This document shows, piece by piece, positions 25,865 through 35,739 of a stretch of DNA of 64,000 nucleotides. Below the pieces are notes generated by a model. The model was not told where the DNA came from, did no database searches, and saw only the letters and a list, made by a program, of their open reading frames with translations. Numbering within the stretch: the stretch's first letter is position 1; each line of letters starts with the position of its first letter. A program made the position numbers and the translations under genes. Source of the DNA: Collimonas humicola. Its GTDB lineage: Bacteria > Pseudomonadota > Gammaproteobacteria > Burkholderiales > Burkholderiaceae_D. The DNA is taken from positions 620,001 to 684,000 of the forward strand of contig NZ_JAGQEE010000001.1 in assembly GCF_018304945.1 (NCBI RefSeq), in the 5' to 3' direction.

Positions 25865-28800
25865 GCACGCTATTGCCGGCCAGCGCCGGACCGCCAGGCG
25901 CATGCGCCGCGCCAGATTGAGCGTGCTGACCCTGACGCTGATGCATGGCTGGCCGCTCTGGGCACAGGATGCGGACGGCGCGCGCAAGGATTTCGGTCCG
26001 CCGGCAAGTGTGTTCAATACCGATAGCCATTTTTATCAGAACGGCCTGAGCCTGCCGGCGCTCAACGGCGGCAACAGCAACCTGACTACCGGCCCGCAAA
26101 TCTATCCGGACCGGATTGAGGGCGCGAACTATGGCGCCAACCGCAAGGTCGGCCTGATCCGGGTCGAAGTCGACCAGGACAGCTTGCCGGCCGACGGCCA
26201 GACTCCTGCGCACCTGAGCATCAGCGTGCTGGATTACAAAGGGCAGCTGATCGCAGGGGAGACCACCATTACCGTGGAAGCGTCCGGCGGCCGCATCCAG
26301 CTGCCCGGGGCCAGTACCGACGAGTTCGGCCCGGGCCGCACCGACCGCGACCGCATCACGCCCGGCACCCAGGTCAAGGTAACGGACGGCAAGGCCGAAG
26401 TGCTGCTGCTGGCGCCGTACCAGCCGCAGGACGTCACGGTGCGTATCAGCGCCGGCCGCGCCCAGGCGCAGGGCGTGATCAGCTTCGTGCCGGAACTGCG
26501 CGAGATGCTCGGGGTCGGCCTGATCGAGGGCATCATTCATTTCGACAGCAAGTCGCCGCTGCAGCTTTCCGGCGCCCAGCGCGGCGACGGTTTCGAACAG
26601 GAGATAAACAGCTGGGCCCGCAGCAGCGGCGACGGCAAGCGCTATGGGGCCTTGCGCACGGCCTTTTTCCTGAAAGGGAAAATCAAGGGCGATGCGCTGC
26701 TGACCATGGCCTACGATTCCGATAAGGACACCAGCGCCAGGCTGTTCAGGGATATCCGGCCGGATGCCTATTATCCGGTATATGGCGACGCTTCAATCAA
26801 AGGCTTCGATGCGCAGTCGGTATCCAAGCTGTATGTGCGTATAGATAAAGATAAATCGTATTTGCTGTACGGCGATTTCAACACCGGCGACGGTTTCAGC
26901 CAGCAAACCGGCGGCGGCAGCGTCGCCAACCTGCGCAAGCGCGACCTGGGCAATTACAGCCGCAGCATCAACGGCGCCCGCGGCCATTACGATAAGGACG
27001 GCATCCTGGCCAACGCCTTTGTCACCAAGGACACGCTGGTGCAGCTGGTGCAGGAGTTCGCGGCGCAGGGCACCTCCGGACCGTTCTCGGTGGCCAAGGC
27101 GAACGCCGTAGCGGGCTCGGAAAAGGTCGAGATCGTCACCCGCGACCGCTATCAGCCGGCCGTCATCCTGGCGGTGCAGCCCTTGCAGCGCTATGCCGAC
27201 TATACCTTCGAACCGTTCTCAGGGCGCATCCTGCTGAACCAGCCGGTGCCCTCGGTGGACGCCAACGGCAATCCGAATTCGCTGCGCATCACTTATGAAG
27301 TCGATGCCGGCGGCGAGACTTTCTGGGTGTATGGCCTGGACGGTCAGTTCAAGCTGGGCAAGATGCTGGAAGTCGGCGGCAGCTACGTCAAAGACAAGAA
27401 TCCCTACACCCCGTATACCCTGATGAGCGGGAATGCCACCGTCAAGCTGGGTGAAAACACCGCGATCGTGGCTGAGTACGCGCGCAGCAAAAGCGTGCTG
27501 GGCAGCGATGTCGGTTCCAGCCTGCTGGGCAATCCCTTCAGCCTGCAGCCGGCCGCGGGCCAGTCCGGCGCAGCCGCCGGCGGCCTGCTGCAAGACGTTA
27601 CCGGTAACGCCTGGCGGGTGGAAGCCTTGCACCAGGGCGACGGCTTGCAGGCGCGCGCCTACTTCGGCCGCAGCGACCCGTATTTCAACAACCCCGCGGC
27701 TTCGCTGGCGCAAGGACGGGAAGAGGGCGCGCTCAAGGTCACCAGGAAAATCGACGAGCGCTGGAGCGCCTATGTCGAAGGCACCCATAGCAAGGACCGG
27801 GTGGCCGGGGCCCAGCGCGATGCCGGCGCCGCCGGCGTCAGCTACGCCGTGACGCCCAAGCTGGATGTCGATCTCGGCCTGACCCATACGCGCGAGGATG
27901 CCGGCAGCTACGCCAATACGCCGCTCGGTTTCGGCAGCGGCTTGCTGGTCAGTCCGCAATCGACTTTCGGTTCCGGCTACGGCGTGCTCAATCCGCAGAC
28001 CGGCTACGGCCTCAACGGCGGCAATTTCGGCCTGGCCGGCGTCAGCTACCAAAGCACCGGCCTGCGCCTGCGCGGCACTTACAAGATGACGGAGAAGGTC
28101 GATCTCACCGGCGAATACGAGAACGGCATCGGCGGCAACGACTACCATCGCGCCGCGCTCGGCACTGCTTATCATTTTTCCGAATCGGGGCGGCTGTACG
28201 CGAAATACGAATGGCTGACCGGGCTGTCCTCGCCGCAGGCCACGAACGGCGTCTATAACAGCAACGCCTTTGTGTTCGGCATCGATAACGAATACATGGA
28301 GAACCAAAGCGTATTTTCGGAATACCGCATGCGCGATGCGATCGACGGCAACCAGCTGCAATGGGCCAACGGCCTGCGCAATGCCTGGGATATCAGCGAT
28401 ACGCTCAAGGTCACCACCTCGGCCGAATACCTGAACGCCATGCGCGGCCAGACCCAGAGCGCGTATGCCTTGACCGGCGGCGTCGAATGGCGGCCCAGCG
28501 AGCTGTGGCTGCTGGGCGGCAGGCTGGAGTGGCGGCGCACGCAAGACCTGACCTATACCATGGTCAACACTGCCAACACGCAGGTGGCGCCGGCCACCTC
28601 TTTCCTGGCCGGCAACGATACCTATCTGTCGACCCTGACGGCGGCGCGCAAGATCAGCCGCGACTGGACTTTCCTGGGGCGAAATTATTTCCTCTATACC
28701 GACAATCGCGGCCACACCGGCAACCTGTGGGAAAACCGCTTGCAGACCGGCATCGCCTTCCGCGACACCGACACCAACCGCCTGAATGTGCTGGCGCGCT

Positions 28801-29354
28801 ACGAATACTGGCTGCAGCGCGACAAGAGCGGCTTGAACCAGTACGTTCCACCCAGCACTGCAGACAGCCTGGGCGGCATTGGTGGCATTGGCGGCAGCGA
28901 CGAGAACGCCAGCCAGGGCTTCGACAAGCACATCATTTCGATGCATGCGGATTATCATCCCAGCCGCCCATGGTGGCTGGATGGCCGTGCTGCGGCAGAG
29001 TGGCGGCGCGACTATTTCGACGGCACCAGCAACACTTACCAAGCCTATCTGCTGAGCGGGCGCGTCACTTACGACATTTCCAAGCGCTGGGACATCAGCG
29101 CCCTGAGCTCGGTGCTGTACAGCCCGCAAGGCAGCAGCAAGCAATATGCACAGGGCTTCGAGGCCGGCTACCAGCTGCAGGACAACCTGTGGCTGTCGGC
29201 CGGCTTCAACTGGCGCGGCTTCAGCGCCAGCGACCTGGCCGGCTCGGACTACACCAACCGCGGCATCTACCTGCGGGTGCGCTTCAAGTTTGACGAAGAC
29301 CTGTTCGGCGGCAAGAACGGCTCGGTCAATCCGGCGCTGGCGCGCGACAAATGA
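25854..29354 (+). CDS. Large outer-membrane beta-barrel protein with invasin-like N-terminal domain
   Basis: A 1166-residue protein. The start at 25854 has a GGGAGG ribosome-binding site and overlaps the end of the DUF11 gene by 11 bases. A signal peptide (basic MGNKHAIAGQRRTARRM..., ending PLWAQ) is followed by a Big1/invasin-type domain at about residues 100-215 (RVEVDQDSLPADGQTPAHLSISVLD). The remaining 900 residues are alternating aromatic and polar strands ending in a typical barrel terminus YLRVRFKFDEDLF. No TonB box or plug domain was recognised. Coupling to the DUF11 gene suggests that it secretes or anchors that protein. Confidence 0.78.
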   Translation: MGNKHAIAGQRRTARRMRRARLSVLTLTLMHGWPLWAQDADGARKDFGPPASVFNTDSHFYQNGLSLPALNGGNSNLTTGPQIYPDRIEGANYGANRKVGLIRVEVDQDSLPADGQTPAHLSISVLDYKGQLIAGETTITVEASGGRIQLPGASTDEFGPGRTDRDRITPGTQVKVTDGKAEVLLLAPYQPQDVTVRISAGRAQAQGVISFVPELREMLGVGLIEGIIHFDSKSPLQLSGAQRGDGFEQEINSWARSSGDGKRYGALRTAFFLKGKIKGDALLTMAYDSDKDTSARLFRDIRPDAYYPVYGDASIKGFDAQSVSKLYVRIDKDKSYLLYGDFNTGDGFSQQTGGGSVANLRKRDLGNYSRSINGARGHYDKDGILANAFVTKDTLVQLVQEFAAQGTSGPFSVAKANAVAGSEKVEIVTRDRYQPAVILAVQPLQRYADYTFEPFSGRILLNQPVPSVDANGNPNSLRITYEVDAGGETFWVYGLDGQFKLGKMLEVGGSYVKDKNPYTPYTLMSGNATVKLGENTAIVAEYARSKSVLGSDVGSSLLGNPFSLQPAAGQSGAAAGGLLQDVTGNAWRVEALHQGDGLQARAYFGRSDPYFNNPAASLAQGREEGALKVTRKIDERWSAYVEGTHSKDRVAGAQRDAGAAGVSYAVTPKLDVDLGLTHTREDAGSYANTPLGFGSGLLVSPQSTFGSGYGVLNPQTGYGLNGGNFGLAGVSYQSTGLRLRGTYKMTEKVDLTGEYENGIGGNDYHRAALGTAYHFSESGRLYAKYEWLTGLSSPQATNGVYNSNAFVFGIDNEYMENQSVFSEYRMRDAIDGNQLQWANGLRNAWDISDTLKVTTSAEYLNAMRGQTQSAYALTGGVEWRPSELWLLGGRLEWRRTQDLTYTMVNTANTQVAPATSFLAGNDTYLSTLTAARKISRDWTFLGRNYFLYTDNRGHTGNLWENRLQTGIAFRDTDTNRLNVLARYEYWLQRDKSGLNQYVPPSTADSLGGIGGIGGSDENASQGFDKHIISMHADYHPSRPWWLDGRAAAEWRRDYFDGTSNTYQAYLLSGRVTYDISKRWDISALSSVLYSPQGSSKQYAQGFEAGYQLQDNLWLSAGFNWRGFSASDLAGSDYTNRGIYLRVRFKFDEDLFGGKNGSVNPALARDK

Positions 29355-29427
29355 CGGCGCCGCTTGCCGATTCCGACAAGGGCCCGAAGCTGCGCCCGCA
29401 CCTGTACTTGATACAGAAAGGAACACC

Positions 29428-30444
29428 ATGAAGTCGTCGTTCATTCCATACCGTTCTGCCGCGGCCGCCATGATCGCGCTGGCGCTCGCCGCGTGCGCCC
29501 AGACCGCGCCGAATCCGCCCGCGCCAGGCGCCCTGGCGCCCCAGCAGGAGCGCATCAGCGACGGCGTCATCGATCGCGACTACGGTGCATACAGCGCGAC
29601 GCAGCAACGCATCAAGGCGCTTAACGACGGCGGCCGCAGAGTGGCGGACTATCAGTTGTCCAAGGCGCAGTGCTGGCTGGACGTCTCTTTCCACGAATAC
29701 AGCCGCAACGATCGCGGCGGCTTTCCGCAGGCCGCCCTGAGCGAAAGCCAGCGCATCATCGGCGCCCTGGAAGCCGGGCAGGATGCCGGCTTGGCGACGC
29801 CGCTGGTCAATCGTGCGGAAAAATTGCGGCCCGATCTGTGGGCCAGGTACGACGCCTTGAAGCAGTCGGCCGGATTCTCCTGTGCGGCCCAGCAAACCGC
29901 TTGCGGCGAGGTGGAACTGGTCCACGCCGGCAATGAAATCCATGACGCCGGCTGGCGCCATGCCAAGCCTTATGTCCAGATTGCGGAGGACCTGGCCGGC
30001 GGCGCGGAAAAATCGGCAGCAAATTGCGGCGCACCGGTCAAGCCGGCGCCGCCGCCGGTGCAGCCGGAAAAAATCACGCTGTCGGCAGATGCCTTGTTCC
30101 AGTTCGATAAATCGGACAGCAAGGACCTGTTGCCGAAAGGTCGTGCCGAGCTGGACGATCTGGCGCTGAAGCTGGCGACGCGCAAGGTAGCCGTCACCGC
30201 CATCAAGGTCACCGGCTATACCGACCGCCTGGGCAGCGCGGCCTACAACCAGCGCCTGAGCCTGGCGCGCGCCAATACCGTGAAGCGTTATCTGCAGGAC
30301 CATGGCGTGACGGCGCCGATCGGCGTGGAAGGGCGCGGCCTGCAGGATCAGCTGGTGGCGTGTGCGGGCGTCAGGCCGCGGCCAGCCTTGCTGGCTTGCC
30401 TGCAGCCTAACCGCCGGGTGGAAGTGGCGATTACCGCTGAATAA
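29428..30444 (+). CDS. OmpA-family lipoprotein
   Basis: A 338-residue lipoprotein. The start at 29428 has an AAAGGAAC ribosome-binding site and yields a signal peptide with lipobox LALAAC. The middle region (about residues 35-200) carries no recognised domain. The C-terminal OmpA/MotB domain (VTGYTDRLGSAAYNQRLSLARANTVKRYL, then PNRRVEVAI) should bind peptidoglycan. It is 73 bases after the barrel gene on the same strand, completing a three-gene surface operon in which it probably anchors the barrel to the cell wall. Confidence 0.85.
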   Translation: MKSSFIPYRSAAAAMIALALAACAQTAPNPPAPGALAPQQERISDGVIDRDYGAYSATQQRIKALNDGGRRVADYQLSKAQCWLDVSFHEYSRNDRGGFPQAALSESQRIIGALEAGQDAGLATPLVNRAEKLRPDLWARYDALKQSAGFSCAAQQTACGEVELVHAGNEIHDAGWRHAKPYVQIAEDLAGGAEKSAANCGAPVKPAPPPVQPEKITLSADALFQFDKSDSKDLLPKGRAELDDLALKLATRKVAVTAIKVTGYTDRLGSAAYNQRLSLARANTVKRYLQDHGVTAPIGVEGRGLQDQLVACAGVRPRPALLACLQPNRRVEVAITAE

Positions 30445-30636
30445 ACGGCGCAAGCAAGCGTCAAGAACAGCCCTGTTTGGGCCGCTTTTCTGTCCGCAGA
30501 AACACGCTCTGGCGAGGCCAGGGGGATAACCCTGGCTGCAACTGAATTTTGCGAGATGGAATAAGGAACAATTTCGTTTATGATAAGGAGGCGTGCCCGG
30601 TTTCGGATCTGTGTTTTGACTATTGGAAAGAGAAAA
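30445..30636 (+). other. Intergenic region with two small hairpins
   Basis: A weak AGCCC/GGGCC hairpin followed by CTTTTC is at about 30470-30490, a possible terminator for the OmpA gene. A second hairpin GCCAGGG-GGATAA-CCCTGGC spans 30517-30536. The right end is AT-rich and leads to the GGAAAG ribosome-binding site of the next gene. Confidence 0.4.
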
Positions 30637-31155
<519 letters not shown>

Positions 31156-31253
31156 GCGCTAGAGCAGCGGTGCGATGTCCACGCCAGCCGCGAACGCAAG
31201 TGAGCGGCTGTGCGCAATCATCGGCAGCCCTGCAGTCTATCTTTTAACAGGCC

Positions 31254-31538
31254 TCAGGCCGCTCCGCGGTAAGAGCTGAGCTCCGGGGCAAGCCTTTGCG
31301 GTCCCTGCAGCTGGACAGATGGTTTTTGTCTTTGCGTGTCAGCCACTTTTTCGACGCCGTCGGCGGCGATGGCCTCGAGGAAAGACAAGACGTTGCGATA
31401 GTAATCCACCCGCATTTCTGCTTCGAGCAACTGTCGTTCCGCTTGATATAAGGCCAGGCGGGTGTCGCGCAGTTCGTTCTCAGCCAGCTTTTCCGGCGTC
31501 AGGATATATTTCGTCGCCAATCTGTTCAGCCATCCCAT
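31254..31538 (-). CDS. Small coiled-coil hypothetical protein
   Basis: A 94-residue protein of unknown function. The start at 31538 (MGWLNRLATKYIL) has an AGAGGTG ribosome-binding site, better than an upstream in-frame ATG. Residues about 12-65 (EKLAENELRDTRLALYQAERQLLEAEMRVDYYRNVLSFLEAIA) form a charged amphipathic helix likely to be a coiled coil. No signal peptide or membrane segment. No relation to neighbours is evident. Confidence 0.6.
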   Translation of the reverse strand: MGWLNRLATKYILTPEKLAENELRDTRLALYQAERQLLEAEMRVDYYRNVLSFLEAIAADGVEKVADTQRQKPSVQLQGPQRLAPELSSYRGAA

Positions 31539-31621
31539 GTCGGCACCTCTTTCGTATGGAGACGATTTGATCTTAAATCGTTCTGTACAATTAAAGCGAA
31601 TATTTGACATCATTTAACTAT

Positions 31622-31665
31622 ATTGTTGCGCGATTTCCACGCGTATATTTACGTGGAACAACAAT
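31622..31665. promoter_or_regulatory. Long imperfect inverted repeat
   Basis: TTCCACG (31635-31641) faces CGTGGAA (31652-31658) across a 10-base AT-rich spacer, and ATTGTTG/CAACAAT flank it with six unpaired bases on the left arm. It lies between the 3' end of the TPR lipoprotein gene and the small hypothetical gene, both minus strand. It could be a promoter operator for the small gene or a terminator. Confidence 0.45.
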
Positions 31666-31824
31666 GCATCACTAGCGAAGAAGGTCTTTGTAAAACGCAA
31701 GCGGCTTACCGCACACAAGCATGCGATTGATGCGCTGATGCGCGAATTTCCGGCCATGATTTACGGCGGCGTTGCCTGCGCAATTTTTCTGAAAATGGCG
31801 TTGGTCCAGCCAGCGCCGCGCCGG

Positions 31825-32991
31825 TCAGTGCACCAGCAGCGGCGCGCGATAAGATTTCACGCGGTCAAGCTTGGCGGCGTACAGGTCATGATCGCTGCGG
31901 GTAGTGCTGCTCTCCAATGCGACGCTCAGGTGCTGTACTGCCTGATCGATTTCTCCCAGCCGCAGGCAGGCGATGCCGAGCCAGTACTGGAATTCGTGAT
32001 AGTAAGGATCGCGCGCGATTTCTTTGGTGAATTGCAGCTTGGCAGTCTTGTAATCTCCTGCCCGCATTGCCGCCATGCCCAGGTTGAATGCCTGGAACGG
32101 CGCTACCGGCTGCAATTGCGCGAGCCTGGCGCCCAACGCCTTGGCGCGCGCCGTCTGGCCAAGTTCGTTGAGAACATCGATCAGATTGAATATGACGACG
32201 GTGTTGTCGGGCTCGCTCTCAAGCACTTGCGTGAACGCACGCTCGGCCTGCTGCGGATTGCCGTGACGCCGGTAGATCACGCCCAGCGTATTGTACGAAG
32301 CCAGGAATCTGGGATCCTGCCTGATGGCTTCGCGCACCCACCAATAGGCATCGTCCTGCTGATGCTGCGCCAGCGCTTCCGCGGCCTGGTTGTTCATGTA
32401 CATGGCGACGACTGTGTTTTCGCCGATATCCAGGCGATTCTGCCCACTGATCTCTTCCGGCGGCAGGAAATCGATGGTAAGAAGGCTGGCCTGGTCGAAC
32501 CGGGTGCGGACGTCGCTCAGTTTTTTACCCAATGTAATATTGACGTGTCCGCTGGCAAAATAGATATCGTCGTTGCGGGTCCAGGACTGATCGATCAATA
32601 CCGTCTGGTACTCGATCGGCAGCCCCAGCTGCTTGGCGAAAGCGGCAGTCATGATCACCAGCGACAGGCAGTTTCCGGAACGCGCGGCAAAGGTTTGCGC
32701 GGCATTGCGGGTGTGCTCGGAGTTGTAGTCCAGTTTCAACTGTTTTTTGTTGTACAAGGCATCGAACAGGCCTTGCTGCATGCCTTTGACATGCATCTGG
32801 TAGGCGATTTCCTCGCTGTGCAGGTATTGCTGCATGGGTGGGCTGAGCGCAAATACGTCATCGGCGCTGATGCGTTGCGAGGCGGGCGCGAACAATTGAT
32901 CGTTGAACAGGTTATCCGCCCGCGGCGCCGGCGGCTCCGAGACGCAGGCGGCGAGCATGATGCAGAAAGGCAGGACTACCCAGTTTTTCAT
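31825..32991 (-). CDS. Lipoprotein with transglutaminase-like and TPR domains
   Basis: A 388-residue lipoprotein (signal peptide with lipobox MLAAC). The N-terminal half contains a transglutaminase-like core: the Cys in ARSGNCLSLVIMTAAFAKQLGLPIEYQTVLI, a His in SGHVNI and an Asp farther on. The C-terminal half has about four TPR repeats (ASYNTLGVIYRRHGNPQQAERAFTQVLE and following). Such proteins may act in peptidoglycan or protein handling in the periplasm; no substrate can be given. Single gene, monocistronic in appearance. Confidence 0.8.
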   Translation of the reverse strand: MKNWVVLPFCIMLAACVSEPPAPRADNLFNDQLFAPASQRISADDVFALSPPMQQYLHSEEIAYQMHVKGMQQGLFDALYNKKQLKLDYNSEHTRNAAQTFAARSGNCLSLVIMTAAFAKQLGLPIEYQTVLIDQSWTRNDDIYFASGHVNITLGKKLSDVRTRFDQASLLTIDFLPPEEISGQNRLDIGENTVVAMYMNNQAAEALAQHQQDDAYWWVREAIRQDPRFLASYNTLGVIYRRHGNPQQAERAFTQVLESEPDNTVVIFNLIDVLNELGQTARAKALGARLAQLQPVAPFQAFNLGMAAMRAGDYKTAKLQFTKEIARDPYYHEFQYWLGIACLRLGEIDQAVQHLSVALESSTTRSDHDLYAAKLDRVKSYRAPLLVH

Positions 32992-33073
32992 CTGAGGCCA
33001 CCATGTCGAAAAATGCCGTTTCGAGTCGAGGTACCGTTGTGTGCTTCTACTCTCTAATATATACCTGATTCGA

Positions 33074-33517
33074 TCAAGCCGGCGGACGGCCCATGATGTA
33101 GTGTTCGAGCTGCTGGATGATGAACTGCTGCTCGGAAATGATATCTTTCACCAGGTCGCCGATGGAAATGATGCCGATCAGCTTGCCGTTGTCCAGGATC
33201 GGCAGGTGGCGCAGGCGATTCTCGGTCATCAGCGCCATGCACTGCTCATTGGTGTCTTCCGGGCGCACGTACATGACGGAGGAGGTCATGATGTCGCGCA
33301 CCGAGGTTTCTGTCGACGAGCGGCCCTTGAGTATCATTTTCCGGGCATAGTCGCGCTCCGTGACGATGCCGACAATGACCTCTCCTTCCGTCACCAGCAA
33401 TGCGCCGACGCTTTGATCGGACATCATTTTTATGGCGTCGAATACCTTGGCTGACGGCGAGATGGTGTAGACGGCCTGGTTTTGCTTGGTCTTAAGAATT
33501 TGTGCGACGCTTTTCAT
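33074..33517 (-). CDS. Tandem CBS-domain protein
   Basis: A 147-residue protein made almost wholly of two CBS domains (VYTISPSAKVFDAIKMMSDQSVGALLVTEGEVIVGIVTERDYARKMI and VMYVRPEDTNEQCMALMTENRLRHLPILDNGKLIGIISIGDLVKDII). The start at 33517 has an AAGGA ribosome-binding site. CBS pairs bind adenine nucleotides and act as energy sensors; with no fused effector its partner is unknown. Confidence 0.88.
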   Translation of the reverse strand: MKSVAQILKTKQNQAVYTISPSAKVFDAIKMMSDQSVGALLVTEGEVIVGIVTERDYARKMILKGRSSTETSVRDIMTSSVMYVRPEDTNEQCMALMTENRLRHLPILDNGKLIGIISIGDLVKDIISEQQFIIQQLEHYIMGRPPA

Positions 33518-33843
33518 CTGCGGTCCTTTCAGACAAGCCTGCGGGTGCATCAATGTTTCCAGCCGTGCTTTAGTAAGAAAGTAACGCGTTCGTATTCGAA
33601 TTGCAAGTCTCTTCGTCGGCGGCGTGAATCGCTGCCGCCGACTGGCAAATCTGACAGTACAAAAAGACGTGCTACTGCACTAATATTGCATTGCGGAAAT
33701 TTAATTTTCTCATGCATAGCATTTAACAGCGGATCCTGAACTTGATCAGCCGCCGGGCGGCGACCTCCGAGGGCAGAGCATGCCAGCGCAGTGACGCCAT
33801 CGTTTGGAAGCGCAAGCTTCATTCCTTATGAAAATGAATTTCA
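33518..33843. other. Divergent intergenic region CBS protein / histidine kinase
   Basis: This 326-base gap lies between divergent genes. It contains an inverted repeat GTCGGCGGC (33615-33623) and GCCGCCGAC (33634-33642) with a 10-base spacer and no T-tract. A 90-codon minus-strand open frame across it lacks a ribosome-binding site and a recognisable domain. An AT-rich patch around 33660-33720 may be a promoter. Confidence 0.5.
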
Positions 33844-34935
33844 GTGGCCGTTTTTAGCGTTACAAGCGTACTGAAAAAAATAGCCAGGTCATCTGATGCA
33901 ATTGTTGCGCCGCGCAAGTCGGGCGTCCGCATGGCGATCTTTCTTTTTGCCGGCGCGTTGATCGCCTGCATATGGGGGGTGACTCTCTATGACGGGGCTG
34001 AGGGAGGGATCGGGCAGCGGGCTTTTATCCTGGAGGCGCAAGCCGATCTGCTCCACGCCGGCCAGATTGCGATGCTCGATGCGCCGCCGGGCGCCGGCCA
34101 TGCGCAGATGCACAAGCGGCGGACCTATGCGCTGGCGATGTTTGCGACGATGGTGGTGCTGATGCTTACCATGCTCATTTTGTTCCTGGCTGACGGCCTG
34201 ATCAAAACGCGGCGCGCGGCAGCATTCTCCAATCAGGCGAAATCGCAGTTTCTGGCCAATGTGTCGCATGAACTGAGAACGCCTTTGAACGGCATCCTGG
34301 GTTACGCCGAACTGTTGCGAGAGGACCTGGCCGGCACCGACGCCTGGCATTTTGCCCAGGCAATCCATGACAGCGGCACGCATCTGCTGCTGCTGGTCAA
34401 TTCGGTGCTGGACCTGGAGCGTATTGCTGCTGGAAAAATGGAAGTATTCCTGGCAGTGGAAAACCTGCGCGAGCTGATGCAGCAGATTGTCGCCGGACAT
34501 GCATCGACGGCAATGCGCAAGAAGATCGGCCTGCGCCTGGCGTTGACCCCGGGATTGCCGGTCGAAGTCGTCTGTGACCGCAGCAAGCTGGTGAGGGTGT
34601 TGAATAATTTGATTCATAACGCAGTGAAATATACCAATCAGGGCGCGGTAACCGTAAGGGTTTTTCATGGCAGCGGCAGCTTGATATTCAAGGTGATCGA
34701 TACCGGCGAAGGCATTCCTGCCGGTTTTCGGGACGCCATTTTTGAAAAATTCACGCAGGTAGACGGATCAGACCTGCGCGCGCAGGCGGGCAGCGGCATG
34801 GGGCTGGCGCTGGCCAAGGAGCTGGTGAAATGCATGGGTGGCGCGATAGGCGTGCAGTCGCGGCTTGAGCGCGGCTCCATATTCACTTTTACGCTGCCGC
34901 TCCCCAAGGCAGGCACGGAAACGAAGGTGCGATGA
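33844..34935 (+). CDS. Membrane sensor histidine kinase
   Basis: A 363-residue kinase. Two transmembrane helices (about 30-48 and 96-120) flank a short periplasmic region of about 45 residues. The HisKA domain has phosphoacceptor His142 in SHELRTPLNGILGYAELL, then HATPase_c with N-box LNNLIHNAVKYTNQG, DTGEGIP and GSGMGLALAKELV. The first possible start is GTG at 33844 with no clear ribosome-binding site; ATG at 33931 is an alternative that trims 29 residues. It overlaps the receiver gene by ATGA. The layout resembles an ArcB/BarA hybrid kinase split into separate genes. Confidence 0.87.
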   Translation: MAVFSVTSVLKKIARSSDAIVAPRKSGVRMAIFLFAGALIACIWGVTLYDGAEGGIGQRAFILEAQADLLHAGQIAMLDAPPGAGHAQMHKRRTYALAMFATMVVLMLTMLILFLADGLIKTRRAAAFSNQAKSQFLANVSHELRTPLNGILGYAELLREDLAGTDAWHFAQAIHDSGTHLLLLVNSVLDLERIAAGKMEVFLAVENLRELMQQIVAGHASTAMRKKIGLRLALTPGLPVEVVCDRSKLVRVLNNLIHNAVKYTNQGAVTVRVFHGSGSLIFKVIDTGEGIPAGFRDAIFEKFTQVDGSDLRAQAGSGMGLALAKELVKCMGGAIGVQSRLERGSIFTFTLPLPKAGTETKVR

Positions 34936-35297
34936 AGCACATACTGGTAGTGGATGACAATCCTCTGAACAGCAACCTTGCCAAGGTCATCCTGACCCGG
35001 GCCGGGCATTCGGTGCAGGTTCTCACTTGCGCTTCCGATGCTTTGCACTACCTGAACAAGAACCCGGTCGATGTCATATTGACTGACATCGGCATGCGGG
35101 ATATTAACGGCAAAGAGTTTTGCCATATCGTCAAGAGCCGCCTGAATGCGTTCGCACCCCGCGTAGTGGCGTATACCGCGTATGCGATGGAAGGGGAGCT
35201 GGCCTCGTTCAGGGCCGCCGGTTTCGATGCTATCGTGGTCAAGCCGGCCTCGCGCCGGCAGATTCTGGCGGCGGTGGATCCCGATGGATCATATTGA
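34932..35297 (+). CDS. Stand-alone receiver-domain response regulator
   Basis: A 121-residue single REC domain. Asp8/Asp9, phosphoacceptor Asp52, Thr82 and Lys104 are all in place. There is no output domain. The start overlaps the kinase stop by ATGA, and the next gene (HPt) overlaps its end by 14 bases. It is probably an intermediate in a phosphorelay from the kinase to the HPt protein. Confidence 0.88.
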   Translation: MKHILVVDDNPLNSNLAKVILTRAGHSVQVLTCASDALHYLNKNPVDVILTDIGMRDINGKEFCHIVKSRLNAFAPRVVAYTAYAMEGELASFRAAGFDAIVVKPASRRQILAAVDPDGSY

Positions 35298-35718
35298 CGA
35301 TGTTTCCGCACGCGACATGACAAGGCCGATACATCCGGACATGCAACTTCAGACCTGCGATCACTTCAGCCCCCAGACATTTTTGAGGCATGCCTATCAA
35401 GACAAGGCTGTCTGTGCCGAATTGTGCGCGCTGTTTCTGCTGGTCGCCGGCGAGCAGTTCGGCAGGCTCGAGGCCGCCGTGCGGGCGCAGAATGTGGTTG
35501 CGGCGGCACACGAATGCCACGCCCTGAAAGGTTCTTTGCTGATCGCCGGAGCGCATGCGGCGGTACGGATGCTGGATCAGATCGACGCAGAGTTCAAGCG
35601 GAAAAAATTGCCGTGCGGGGGTGACGGTTTTTCAAAGCTGCAAGTCGAAATTGAACTGACGATGCAAGAAGTACGGCGCTTTCTTGCGGATAGCGAAGAG
35701 TCGGCTGTTCGATGCTGA
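35284..35718 (+). CDS. Histidine phosphotransfer (HPt) protein
   Basis: A 144-residue four-helix protein. The HPt motif HALKGS places the phosphoacceptor at His79. The start at 35284 (MDHIDDVSARDM) lies inside the end of the receiver gene with GGCGGTGG upstream; frames starting farther upstream only read the receiver gene out of frame. It is the third member of a kinase-receiver-HPt set and would pass phosphate to a final response regulator elsewhere. Confidence 0.8.
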   Translation: MDHIDDVSARDMTRPIHPDMQLQTCDHFSPQTFLRHAYQDKAVCAELCALFLLVAGEQFGRLEAAVRAQNVVAAAHECHALKGSLLIAGAHAAVRMLDQIDAEFKRKKLPCGGDGFSKLQVEIELTMQEVRRFLADSEESAVRC

Positions 35719-35739
35719 CGGCGGCCTTGGCGGCGGTTT

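Noticed and set aside
27219-29570. 783-codon minus-strand open frame
   Set aside because: Antisense to the barrel gene; no ribosome-binding site or recognisable domain.
33550-33822. 90-codon minus-strand frame between the CBS and kinase genes
   Set aside because: No ribosome-binding site, low-complexity Arg run, no domain; composition suggests non-coding.
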